Positions 22,601 to 34,600 of a stretch of DNA of 64,000 bases are shown here, in pieces. The notes under the pieces are model-generated. The model had not been told where the DNA came from. It made no database searches and worked only from the letters and a program-made list of their open reading frames with translations. The translations under genes were made by a program, and so were the position numbers. The stretch lies in NCBI GenBank assembly GCA_047967505.1, contig CM106538.1. One strand, given 5' to 3'. Origin of the DNA: Dipteris shenzhenensis. Its lineage: Eukaryota > Polypodiophyta > Polypodiopsida > Gleicheniales. Each line of letters begins with the position of its first letter. Position 1 is the stretch's first letter.

Positions 22601-25600
22601 ATAACTTGAGCTTGCACTCTAATGTGTCTAGACTTGATATTTGTGTAAAGCTCTTCTATGCTTTCCATCCAAGATGCTGTACGATGATTTCCTTCCCACA
22701 CGAAGAACATTTTGTTTGATAGAAAGCTCCATGGTGTGCCAATTATCTCTGATTCAAACTCATCATTAACTAAGCTCCAATTCTTGTCCCAACGTTCTCT
22801 TGTGACATCATCAACATCCTTCGAAGACCCATCAGGCATTTTGATAGATAGAATAAAAGATCCTTTTGTCGGAATGTATCCCTCTATTTCAAATGCTCTT
22901 TTCAAAATGGTCAAATCATTCCTAATTTGACGCACAACTGGGTTTATGAGACAACGACACAAGGGAATTCGAGGAGGTGGAATTTCTTTAGTTACTGTAA
23001 GAAGCTCTAAAATATCTGCACCTGAAGGTCTCTCAACACACTCTGGAATGATATCCTCCACATCATCTTTAACTCCTACTTTGTTGGATGGTTCATCTAT
23101 AGTTTTATCCTTGTTGTCCTCAGGATCCTCAATATCATTTTCAATGTCAACTTGCTCAAGCTCCTTCAGTTCATTCTTGACCTCTGACTCTTGCTTCTTC
23201 CTTTTGCCACCTTTCCTTGTGATAGGACTAGACACATCACGTTTCTTTCTCTACACATTTGAAGAACTCAATTACAAGATTTGCAAAAATGCAAAGGTGA
23301 AATGCAACTAGAAAAAGAAAAAGAATCCAAACTTACTGGAGGCATTTGTTGCACAACTTTCAATAAGCTCACCTGCACAAGAAGAAAAACAAATAAATGA
23401 CATAGTGAAACCATCTTTGAAATGATTAAATGAAAAATGACAGAGTGTAACCATCTGAAAAATGACAGAGTGAAGGCACGGGAGAAATTCAGCTGAACAG
23501 AAGAAAGCATGGAAATTCAGACTGATTCCCAAAAAAGAAGCGTAAGGAAGCCAAGGCTATGGTGAGTGGAGAAGCGTAAGGAAGCCACAACAACAGAAGC
23601 GTAAGGAAGTGAGTGGAGAAGCGAAAAAAGAGAGACAAGAAGGACTAGCGTTGGCGAAAAAAGAACTAGCGTTGATTAATTTCTTTGCGTTGTTGATTAG
23701 CTTGGACAGAGAGACAGGTGAAAAGGAGCCTTGGTGGTTAGCGTGGATGGAGAGATAGGCGGAAGCGAGCCTTGGAGGGAGAGGGAAGGAGAGAGACAGG
23801 AAGGACGAGTGATGAAGGGAGCATGGAGAGAGAGGAAGGACCGAGTGATGAAGGGAGCATGGAGGAAGAGGAAGGACGAGTGATGAAGGGAGTATGGAGG
23901 GAGAGAGAGGAAGGACTGAGTGATGAAGAGGAAGAGGAAGGACTGAGTGAACACTAGTGAACACTAGTTTCGCTGGCGAAACTAGTTTCGCCAGCGAAAC
24001 TAGTGAACGAAGGGATTTATGAGACTTTGCACAGGACAAACGAGCGACAAGGGAGACTGGCTCGCCAACTCCCCCCCCCCAAAACTATCAAGACTTTATA
24101 AAAACTAGAGTCGAAGTGGCTGCCCGTCCTGATATCTTGAACGCTGGCGATGGATAGGCAGGGGTGAGTCACATGTTCAAGCAAGGCCATCTTCTCTCAG
24201 CGAACATTCCGACAAAACGTGACGAAGGTCAAAATGAAGGCGCAACTCAAGATCTGAGGCCAACGCGCGAACTATTCACGACTTTGATGATGAAGAGGAC
24301 TAAGATTGATGGCTTGATAAAAAATAAATCTGTGATGCTAAATCTGAGTGAAAGATCTCGCTTTTGATCGTTGCTACTTGTTGACGAATTCTCTGTTGTG
24401 GTATGGATCACCTGGGAATTTCTAGAGCAAGAGTTATCCTTCAACCTAGTTGCGCAATTTGAACGCCTGAAGCGCCTTGATTCATATTGGTGCCTCTACC
24501 TTTTGATTTGGTGCAAGTAATGCTTGCAAGTTGATTGCTTCTTACCAAGATTGCGAGACTTCGCCAAACAAACTCAAGCTCCCCCGAATCATGTTGGTCA
24601 GAGTCTACTACCTTCTTCTAGCACCTCATTCTGACAGAAGATGGGGCAGTGGTTGTAGCTCTCCGCTCTAACGTGATGCATGTGGGTCTCTAGTGTTTAG
24701 ATTCAAGTTTTGGCTCAGAGCTTGGAAGCAACATCGTGCTGTGTTTTAATGACCTTTTTCGAATAGAAATCTGAGAAGTTTCTCGAATTCATGAAGTATT
24801 GAAAGAATGCACTCGTGACTTGCACCATTTCTAGCGACAAAAGAACACAGGATTAACACTTGCAATGAAATAGAACGGGAACTTGCAGGCATTTGCGAAA
24901 TAGAAAAACACAGAAGCTTGCGAAACGTGCGCAGATTGCACGTTACAGAACCGGGAGAGACGCCACATCATCGTTCAGAAATACAGACAGAATGAACCTC
25001 CGTTGACGGAAATACAAACAGAATGAACCTCCGTTGACGGACGAAAATTTTGTACCACGGTTCGACTTTGTCTGATGTTGCGCTCTTTGGAATTTGGAGG
25101 AGAAGCTTGCACAAGAAGATGTTGCGCTCTTTCTGTGGCAGACAGGTAGCCAACTTCATGCGAGCCGTCTGCGTATTGCAGCTTAAACGAGCAAGACTTA
25201 GCCGAGTATTGAAGCCTGAGCTGTTCAAGCAGAGGGGGGACGTGCACGGCACCCGCTTGTAGGAGGAGGAGTGGGCGGGGCGAAAGAGCGGGCCACGGAG
25301 GTCACACGGTTTGCAACTAGGCGAGCAGCCGGTCCAACAGAGCTCGCTACCGGTGTCGAGGGTGAAGATGAGCCGACGAGGGCAGAGAGGTAGACTTCGG
25401 TGCCAGAATTGTCGAGGTAGGAGACATGACCTAAGATAGGAGAAGGGCGGTGGGAACGGCGAGGGCGTAGGCGTTTGCGAAGCGCGAGACCGGAGGAGAC
25501 GAAGTGATGGAGGGGGGAGTCGGGGGGGAAGGAGGCGAGAACACTAGTGAACACTAGTTTCGCTGGCGAAACTAGTGAACACTAGTCTAGTTTCGCCAGC

Positions 25601-28600
25601 GAAACTAGTGTTCACTAGTTTCGCTGGCGAAACTAGTTCGCCACTATTTTCAGTGGGAACTAGTTTCGCCAGCGAAACTAGTGAACACTAGTTTCGAAAC
25701 TAGTGTTCAGAACTAGTTTCGCCAGCGAAACTAGTTGTGAACACTAGTTTCGAAACTAGTGTTCACAACTAGTTTCGAGCGAAACTAGTGAACACTAGTT
25801 TCGAAACTAGTGTTCACAACTAGTTTCGCTGGCGAAACTAGTTGTGAACTTCACCACTGAAAATAGTGGCGAACTAGTTTCGCCAGCGAAACTAGTGAAC
25901 ACTAGTTTCGCTGGCGAAACTAGTGGCGGAAACTAGTGTTCACTCACTAGTGAACACTAGTTTCTACACTAGAAACTAGTGTAGAAACTAGTGTTCACTA
26001 GTGAGTGAACACTAGTTTCCGCCACTAGTTTCGCCAGCGAAACTAGTGTTCACTAGTTTCGCCAGCGAAACTAGTGAAGGCGTAGGCATTGGCCCGAAAA
26101 GCATTATGAAAACTAGCATCCCTAAGAATTTGACAACAGACACAAACAGATTACGGGCAAAACCGACCCGCCAAAATATTTATACTTCAGAGGAAATACC
26201 TGCAACGTGTAAACCTTCTCGCCATTTTCGTTAGTATAGTACATGAGATACATGATTGCAGACTGTTAGAAACAAAACGAAACATATTAGAGATAGCAAA
26301 CTAGAGAAAACTCAAACTAACGACGGCAGGAAACACAACAGATGCTCCTAACGAAACTAGTGAATACTAGTTTAGCTGGCGAAACTAGTTCGCCACGCCA
26401 CTAGTTTCGCCAGCGAAACTAGTGAACACTAGTTTCGCTGGCGAAACTAGTGAACACTAGTTTCGCTGGCTAGTTTCGCCAGCGAAACTAGTGAAGGCGT
26501 AGGCGTAGGCGTGGGCGTAGGCGTAGGCATAGGTGTAGGCATGGACGTGGGCGTAGGCGTAGGCGTGAGCGTGTTCACCGAAACTAGGCGTGGACGTGGG
26601 CGTAGGCGTGGGCGTGGGCGTAGGCGTAGGCGTAGGCGTGTTCACTAGTTTCGCCAGCGAAACTAGTGCCAACGAAACTAGTCTTCTCTGCCTCCCCTTC
26701 TCTTTCTCTTTCTTTGCCTCTGCCTCTTCTTCTTCCTCTCCCTCTCCACCCTCCTTTCTTCCACTTCCGTTTCCCTTCGACCTTCCTCCTTCGCTTAGTT
26801 TCGTTTTTTCCGCCCCATTTAGTTTCGCCAGCGAAACTAAGTTTTGAACTCCAAATGAAATGGCCTCCAATAGTGTTTCGCTAGCGAAACTATGATGTCT
26901 TTACTTTTTCCTACAACCTTCAATCCATTAACCTTCTTGAGCTCTAATATTTCATTTGAACTAATGATGGCATCATGTCCATGATTTTTCTCTCGCAACT
27001 ATTCCATCCTTTGGTATGATTGTTTTTAGAGTAAAAATTATACTAGGGATACACACCCATTTAAGGCCTCTTCGGCAAAGATTATATGAGTAGATTCTTC
27101 TGAATTGGCGGTTACAAGGACTTGTGTGCTTGGGACGTGGCGGTGGCAATGAATGTGGTTATATTATGAGTTTGATCGTCTAGCTGATTTAGTATCAAAG
27201 AACAATGATCGTCTAGCTGAGTTGGTTAGTATAGAGTTCGAAAGGAGACAAGTGCGTGAACTACTGTTGCTCACATGCTTACTCACTTGTGCCTCGTTTG
27301 CTAGCAATAGATCTCAAAACTGGTAATGACTAATTTTCCTTTCACTTGAAGGAAGGGAGATTGTGTTCCACAAGCTCCATGGATTTTGCAATTGTGTCCA
27401 ATGACAATAGGTCGAAGACACTGCAAGTTGCAACAACGAATGGTGTTGCACGCATTAGTAGGGAATACCTTCACTTAGCATTTGGACTTTCACCGAGCTC
27501 AATCTCTTTGCATCAACTACTTGATAGCAAGTGTGACGACTTGTCCTTTGAGGTTCCCTTTGTAGGTGAGGAGTCCTTGTTTCATCTTGACACTCAGTTT
27601 GGAACCACCTTCATTGTTAGAGGTGTAAAGCTTTTGACAGAAATCAGTAAGGAAGTGTCGGATAAAAAACAAGTAGATGAACAATCCGATAAGACCATGA
27701 GTTTGGTTCCTCTCTTGAAAAACCTTCCTGCAAGAAGTGCACTCAAAAAAGCTATGGACATTGTAACAACAATACAAGAAGTTGATGCACTTCCAGTAAA
27801 GTATGATGGCAATATTTTGTTTGAGCTTCCCGCTTCGGACCTCCCTAACCGTGCTGAGGGGACAGAAACCAAATACGACAGCCATGTTTGGACGGATGAT
27901 ATAACAAGTAATATGACAGGATTTGATGGTTTAGTTAGAATTCGAAGATGTGGTGGGCATCTACAATGCAAAAACATATTTTGTCCTTACTTGGAGAGAA
28001 CCAAAGAGGCCAATGAGAAGCATTGGCAAGGGAGACTTTCACGAGTGTGTCCTCAAAGATCATATGTTGGCGAAAATAGTACTCTTAAGTGTTTGCATTG
28101 TGGTGCTCGTCCTTTCTGCGAGCAAGAGTGCCCATGTAGGCTATTCTTATGTTACCCACACCCCAAGGGTGATACACAATTTAAGAGGTGTGTTATACAC
28201 TCAGGGTATCATTTGCATCCCGTTGGTGAAGGAAGTTCTAGAGGTGTTGTGAAGGAAGTTAAGGCTAGGTTGACTAAGCTCATACAAATAGATGGGATGG
28301 GAAGACCTAAAGCCTTGCAAAAAACATTAGCAAAGAAAATAATATTGGATGCCGTCATTCAAGATGATCCGAAAGCCATGAGTGATGCTGAATTGACATC
28401 CTTACTAGAGAAGATTACTCCAACTTTGGACAAGAGAAGGTATGTGCATACTTGTCCTTTTAATGTGATTAAAAGTACTCAAGTTTTTTTGAAAAATAAG
28501 TAATGGGATTTTGATGCTACATGTTCTTAACTGTAGGCTCGCACGTTGGAAAAGGGAGGCCCAAATTGAAAGTGGATCCTTTGCAGATGGTTATGATGCT

Positions 28601-31600
28601 CTTTTACAACTGAAAAGAAAGTGTGTATATGATTATTTTCAGAGCATGGTGTTCCCTGGACAACTTGAATTTTCTTCATTTGAAAGATGTCATGTTTTCA
28701 AGATGTCTACCAAGGGACATGGTAGTGGTGTTGATCTAGTGAACAAGATGAGGCCAGGTGGAGAGTTAGGATCGTGCTGGGTTTGCTTTGATTTTGTCAA
28801 ACGTATGCATGATTGGAATACAATGGCATGCCATGTTTACAACCCTTTTGTTCAAGAGCTACAGACTATTGCTATTGGGGATTTCAAGGTTGAGGATACA
28901 GAAGCCCAGATCCTTTTTTGGGAAATGTTAAATAGAGTCATGGAGAAGGAGGGATTCCCAAAGCCTCAATTTAAAGGGTTTATGGCTGATGAGGCACAAG
29001 CAAATTGGCGTGCAATTAGAATGGTATTCAATGGTGATGCCAATAAGGTGCTCAAAGAAAAAGAGAGATCTTGCTTATTCCATTGGGAGCAAAGCTTGGA
29101 AAACCATGCTAAGTTCCTTCCATCATTTGATCGTGAGGAGTTCAAGCTAAGGTGTAGACAGTGGAAGAATGCTCCATCTCAAGAAGCTGCAGACATCGAG
29201 TTGAAAAACCTCCGTTCGTGGTTCAAGCATCATGCACATAAGAAGGACATCTCCATTTTAGAAACATGGATTGTGTGGTGGCATGCAAGAGTGGCTCATT
29301 GGGGAGAATACATTCTCAAGGTAGGTCTATTGTTATTTCATTCACAACTTTATTGTTTTTTGATTATTGGAAACTAATCTATGTTGTGGCACAGGGCATG
29401 GAGGGATCTGACCAGTTTTTAGTTCCTAGAGCCAACCTTGCAGAGTCAGTCCATGGAAGTTGGTTGGCATCGAATGACGGAGTGAAATATGTCACACTAA
29501 AAAATGCTTGTGAGACAGATATGACGGGTGCTTTGCTGCAAACTGCAAGATACACAGAATATCTAAAGGGACTACACTTGGGTTGTGGACCTAGTTTGGA
29601 AAAGCTATCTCGAAGGCACTCTTATGGGGACATAGGGAGCAACTCATGCAAGTTCATTGATCTCAGTAATGAGGTGGCTAGCAAGGTGGATGCAACTATT
29701 GGAGGTCAAGATTGTATGGGTGATTTGAAGACTGTGAGAAGGAAGCGGTCAAAATCTTTCTCAGAAGCAGTGTATGCAAATGATTCACATCGTCCAGAAT
29801 ACCAGTATGTAAATCAGCCAAGAAAGAGAAAACAAAATACCACGCCAATCTTGAAAACAAATCAATATGTTGAAGAAGAGGTAGTACACAAGACTATGTG
29901 GGCTATAAGAAGAACTAATGCAAGTAGTGAGGTGAGGTGTCAAGGATACTTAGAGGACAAAGGAATCAAATGTCACAAATTGATAGATCACAAGGGTAGG
30001 ATGGGAAAGAGAGGTGTTCCTGCACCTAGCTTTTTTGGGAGAATCAACACCAAAGCAGGCATTCGAAGGCAATTGATTTGGTTTTGTGGGGATAACATGG
30101 ACCACACATGGACACCATCAAATTGCATTGAAGGAAAACCACCTGAGGTGCCGAGGGAGTGGCCTATTGAGAAAGGGACAAGCCTGGATGAGGAAGAAAT
30201 GAGGTTATTAGTAGCTGGAGGATTTAGATTAAAAAAGCAATGCACTAGGGCCAAATCTGCTGATTTAACAAGTAGACCGAGCACAAGGGATGGCATGGTT
30301 GTGGAATGGGTAACTGAGGTGACATGTGAAATGAGAACAAGGATAGCTAAGTCTATTTCCTTGGAATGTGTTGTTCACAGTGTTAATATAGTTGTCCCTA
30401 GAGAGCATGTGGAGTACCTAGTTTCCACTCCAGGATCACGTAGAAAAGGGAGCAAGTACAATGTTGTGGTTTCAGTGTTTCCATCATGCACATGTCTGGA
30501 CTTTATGGGCCATTCTCAAGGGCAAAACAGATATATCCCATGCAAACATCTGTATTACATTTATATGCAATACTTGGGTCTAGATGAGAAGATACACATG
30601 TTCATTCACCAATCTGCACTAAGTAGGCAAGAACTCTACCAAGCTCTACCTGCTTGCTAAGAAGGGCGTTTATCTCTACTTGTGGTTATATTAAAGGAAC
30701 TTGCATAGGTGCATACAAATATTGTATGACCATTGTAGCTTGTGTTGACTTTTTGGGTGCATTTTGATAGTCATTTGCTTGACACAATATAGCTATATGT
30801 ATGTAAACAGTATTTTGTTGCCCACAGCTTCTTTAAGAGTTGTGTATGAACAATGTATTACTCACCACACTATAGTTTTTGGTGACCTTTTGGTGTGTTT
30901 GAATGGTCCTTTTATAGAAATCTATCCATGTCTCTCAATTCAATCTTCCTGAGATTCTAGACCATTTGACTATAAATTGTTTGGAAGAAATATTATTTTT
31001 ACTTTATTTTTTTGCACATGATGTTTATTGAAAAAATATATATATTGAAGGTATCAAATTAGACTTAACTAAAGGTCCACTGCTCAGATCGCTCGTATGT
31101 TTTTGCTCGGAAAATGCTCGTCCCCTACCTTATGAAGCATATTCTAGTTGCCAGAAACTTTTGGAATATTGTTTCAGGTGTTGATTTGAGGCCAGCCAAT
31201 GCTCAAGTGGCTACCCCTACTGCTGGCACTCCTCTAAGGGGGAATCTTCCTGACTCTTCTTCCTCTAGTACTCCTGTCACTACCACTCCTACTTAGGATC
31301 AGATCAGATGGGATTCCAGAGATGCAAATGCACACTCATGTATTGCCTTATCATGCAAGAGAATCATTATTCTACACATCCGGTCATGCAGGACAGCAAA
31401 GGATGCTTAGGATAAGCTAGCTTCTCTTTATCAAGTTCGCAATGAGGCACGGGTTGCATATTTGAGAAGACAATTGCAGGAACTCAATGGATACATATTT
31501 AACCAAGGTCAAGGACCTCATGGAGCAACTTGCAAATATTGATGAAATGGTGTCTAATTCTCAGCTTGTTAGTACTACATTAAATGGACTACCAGACACA

Positions 31601-34600
31601 TATCAAGGGTTTGCTACAACCCTTAGACCTGTAGCCAATGGAAATCCTGATCACTACTCATTTGATCAGTTAGTCACTTTGCTTTTGCGTGAAGAGCAAA
31701 GTCGTGCTAATAGGCAAGCTACTATTCCTGATCATGCATTTGCTTCACAACAGAAAGGAAAAGGCAAGGCTTCCAAGCCTATGGGCAAGCCTAAATATGT
31801 GCCTAACATTGGCAATTCCTCCAATGTATCTCAAAATACAGCAGATAAGTCCAAGAAGAAAAGATGCAAGTCGCAAGCTAGGGCATGAAATTTCAGAATG
31901 CAGGAAGCGCATTGCTTCGGAGAAGAAGAAAGCAGGATTGACAGTAAATGCCTCACATGCAATTGAATCCCATGAGCCAGCAGATGCTTCACATGCACAT
32001 GCTCTCCAGGATGATTGGGCATGGGCTGTCCATTGCTCTTTTGATCCCTCCAAAGTTGATGCATTCTTTTCTGCTAATGATGCTCAATCTTGGTATTTTG
32101 ATAATGGTGCTTCCAAGCACGTAACCTTTTGCAGACAGTTGTTTCATTCCTTGGCTAATGCACCTCGAGGGGGGACTGTCACATGTGCTAATAATGCTTC
32201 CTATGCTGTAAAAGGAATTGGCGATGTGCAGCTCACATCCATTTCAAGCCATCCTCTCACTTTGACAAATGTTCTTTTTGTGCTTGGAATTGAAGTCAAC
32301 TTGATTTCAATTTTAGCAATTGCCACTTCAGGTTTCAGAGTGATTTTTGATGGATGTAGATGCCTAGTACATGATCTTCGTGATGACAATGCCATAGTTC
32401 TCACTGGCACTTTGAAAAAGGGGCTTTATCACCTTGATTATCACTCATCTTTACTTTCTATTAAAGCATTTGCTATTTTAGATTCACAGCGTGCTGAAAC
32501 TGATGTTTGGCATGAGAGAATGGGTCATCTAAATTATAGAGCTCTTGCCAAGTTACATTCACAGGGCATGGAAAATGATGTACCTCAAACTCACACAGTT
32601 TCCAAACATGTGTGTGAGGGTTGTCTTTTGGGTAAGATGCATCGGTTTCCTTTTCAAAAGAATTGTCCAAAATTCTTACAAAGGAAATCGCAGCTAGTGC
32701 ACAGTGATATCTGTGGCCCAATGAGGACAAATGCCATTGGTGGGTACAAATATTTCATGACTCTAATTGATGACTTCACAAGATATTGCTGGGTATATGC
32801 TTTAAAAGCCAAATCTGAAGTGTTCTCATGCTTTCAGAGGTGGCTGAATATGGTTGAGAATGAATCAGGATGCAAGCTTGTCACCAAGCTTGTCACCCTC
32901 AACACAGATAGGGGGGGAGAGTATATGTCATAGGAGTTTGATGCATTTCTGTCTTCACGAGGCATTGTTCACTCATGCACTACTTCTTACACTCCTCAGT
33001 ATAATCCTATTCCTGAAAGAAAGAACAGGTCCACTATGGAGATGGCCAGATGCATGCTTAAGGCCAAGTCCTTGCCCAATAAATTTTGGCTTGATGCAGT
33101 GATGTGTGCCAACTATGTGTTGAATAGATCACCTACAAGGGCATTGAGGACTGTTACACCTTATGAAGCATGGAAAGGCAAGAAGCCTTCACTTTCACAC
33201 GAGAGTTTTTGGGTCTCTTGCATATGTACATGTACCATCTCAGCTGAGACATAAGCTTGATGATAAGGCAATCAAATGCATATTCATTGGTCACAGCCAG
33301 GAGAGCCGAGTGTATCGGTTTTACCAACTAAATATTGGGAAGATTATTGTTAGTAGAGATGTAATCTTTGCTGAACATTCAGCTTCTCCTCTTGTGGACT
33401 GCAAAGCAAAGCTAGAAGTTGACATGTTTGATGCCTTTGACTCTTGGTTACCTCTTCTCCCCTCAGGAGGGGACTTTGACCAGCAACATGAGGATTCTGC
33501 AGGCCCTCCAACAAGCAATGATCAGTCAACACCCCATGCTGATTTGCAGGTTCCTCTTCCAGCACAAAATGATCCCAATATTCATGATGCAGTGATTGAA
33601 GACAGAGCTGTCAATAGACCGCAAAGGCAAGTTCCCAGATGGCTTCTTGACACATTGAGGGGCAGCAAACAAGATCAACCTCTTGTTGCCCGGACAAGAT
33701 CAAGGAATAGACAGAGGCATGGTCACTTTCTTGAGTTTGCACTCCTTGCTACAGCTTGCAATGAAGATCCTTTGTGCCATAAAGATGCTTTTGACGGCAA
33801 AGAGTGGATGGATGCAATGAGAGCTGAGCTACAATCTATTGCTGAAAATGACACATGGGAATTAGTAGATCTACCTCCTGGCAAGCATGCCATTGGTACC
33901 CGGTGGGTCTACAAATTAAAAAGGAAATCTGATGGCAATATAGATCGACACAAAGCCCGTCTTGTTGCAAAAGGGTATGCCCAACAACAAGGCATTGAGT
34001 TTGAGGAGACCTTTGCTCCCACTTCTAGGATTACTACTATCAGATGTGTCATTGCCATTGCAGCCCATCACCATTGGCAAGTGCACCAGCTTAACATCAA
34101 GACTGCCTTTCTTCATGGGGATTTGCAGGAAGAGTTTATGTTACACAACCTCTTGGCTTTGAGGTTTTTGGCTTTGAAAACAAGGTATGCCGGCTGAGAA
34201 AAGCCCTTTATGGTTTGAAGCAGGCACCCAGGGCATGGTATGCTAAAATTCATGCACACTTACTGTCCCGTGGTTTTCAGAATAGCCCAACAGAGCCCAC
34301 TCTTTATGTCCATGGGAGTGGATCTGATTTTTTAGTGCTGATTTTATATGTGGATGACATGCTGATCACGGGCCTTGATACTCAGCATATTGCAGCTTTC
34401 AAGGCTGATTTGCAGCAAGCTTTTGCAATGTCAGACATGGGATAGCTGCACTATTATTTGGGCATTCAATTTGCTCATGTTGAGGGGGGGCCAGCTCCTT
34501 GATCGTTTTCAGTTTGAGGATTGCAAGCCAATCTCTACTCCTGTGGACCTTGGCTTCAAATTTTCAGCTCATGATGGGAGCCCACCATGTGGTATCACTC

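Larger units (their letters stand above)
18615..31124. mobile_element. Two-gene Mutator-type DNA transposon (12.5 kb)
   Basis: Boundaries come from the interrupted copia gag and the 10-bp duplication CTACCTTATG. Both termini begin GGG (GGGTGCGTAC left, GGGACGAGCA right, inward) and share spaced GAGC motifs over about 50 bp. Inside are two divergent spliced genes: a ParB/methyltransferase-like gene on the minus strand (23345-19484) and a MULE-like transposase on the plus strand (27379-30660). Between them lies a palindrome- and minisatellite-rich 4 kb. Neither gene has an internal stop in the exon models, so the insertion looks young. Alternatively the accessory gene could have been captured by, or nested inside, a simpler MULE, but no second pair of ends is visible around it. 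Confidence 0.82.

Noticed and set aside
19484-23345. Bacterial or phage contamination suggested by ParB and methyltransferase domains
   Set aside because: Eight GT-AG introns in consistent phase and position inside a plant copia element argue against it.
23557-24039. Long minus-strand ORF upstream of the accessory gene
   Set aside because: It is made of minisatellite and palindrome translation ([18 protein letters not shown] repeats) with no family resemblance.
25540-26076. CRISPR-like array of short repeats
   Set aside because: Units are irregularly spaced, palindromic and alternate in orientation, without uniform unique spacers, in a eukaryotic transposon.
26457-26870. ORF with long PTPTPT tract
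   Set aside because: Direct translation of the GGCGTA hexamer minisatellite.
27517-27977. Minus-strand ORFs opposite the transposase
   Set aside because: Antisense shadows of transposase exon 1.
28500-28536. Alternative transposase intron starting at the GTAATG near 28500
   Set aside because: It would be only about 37 bp. The donor GTATGT at 28440 gives a normal 97-bp intron in the same phase.
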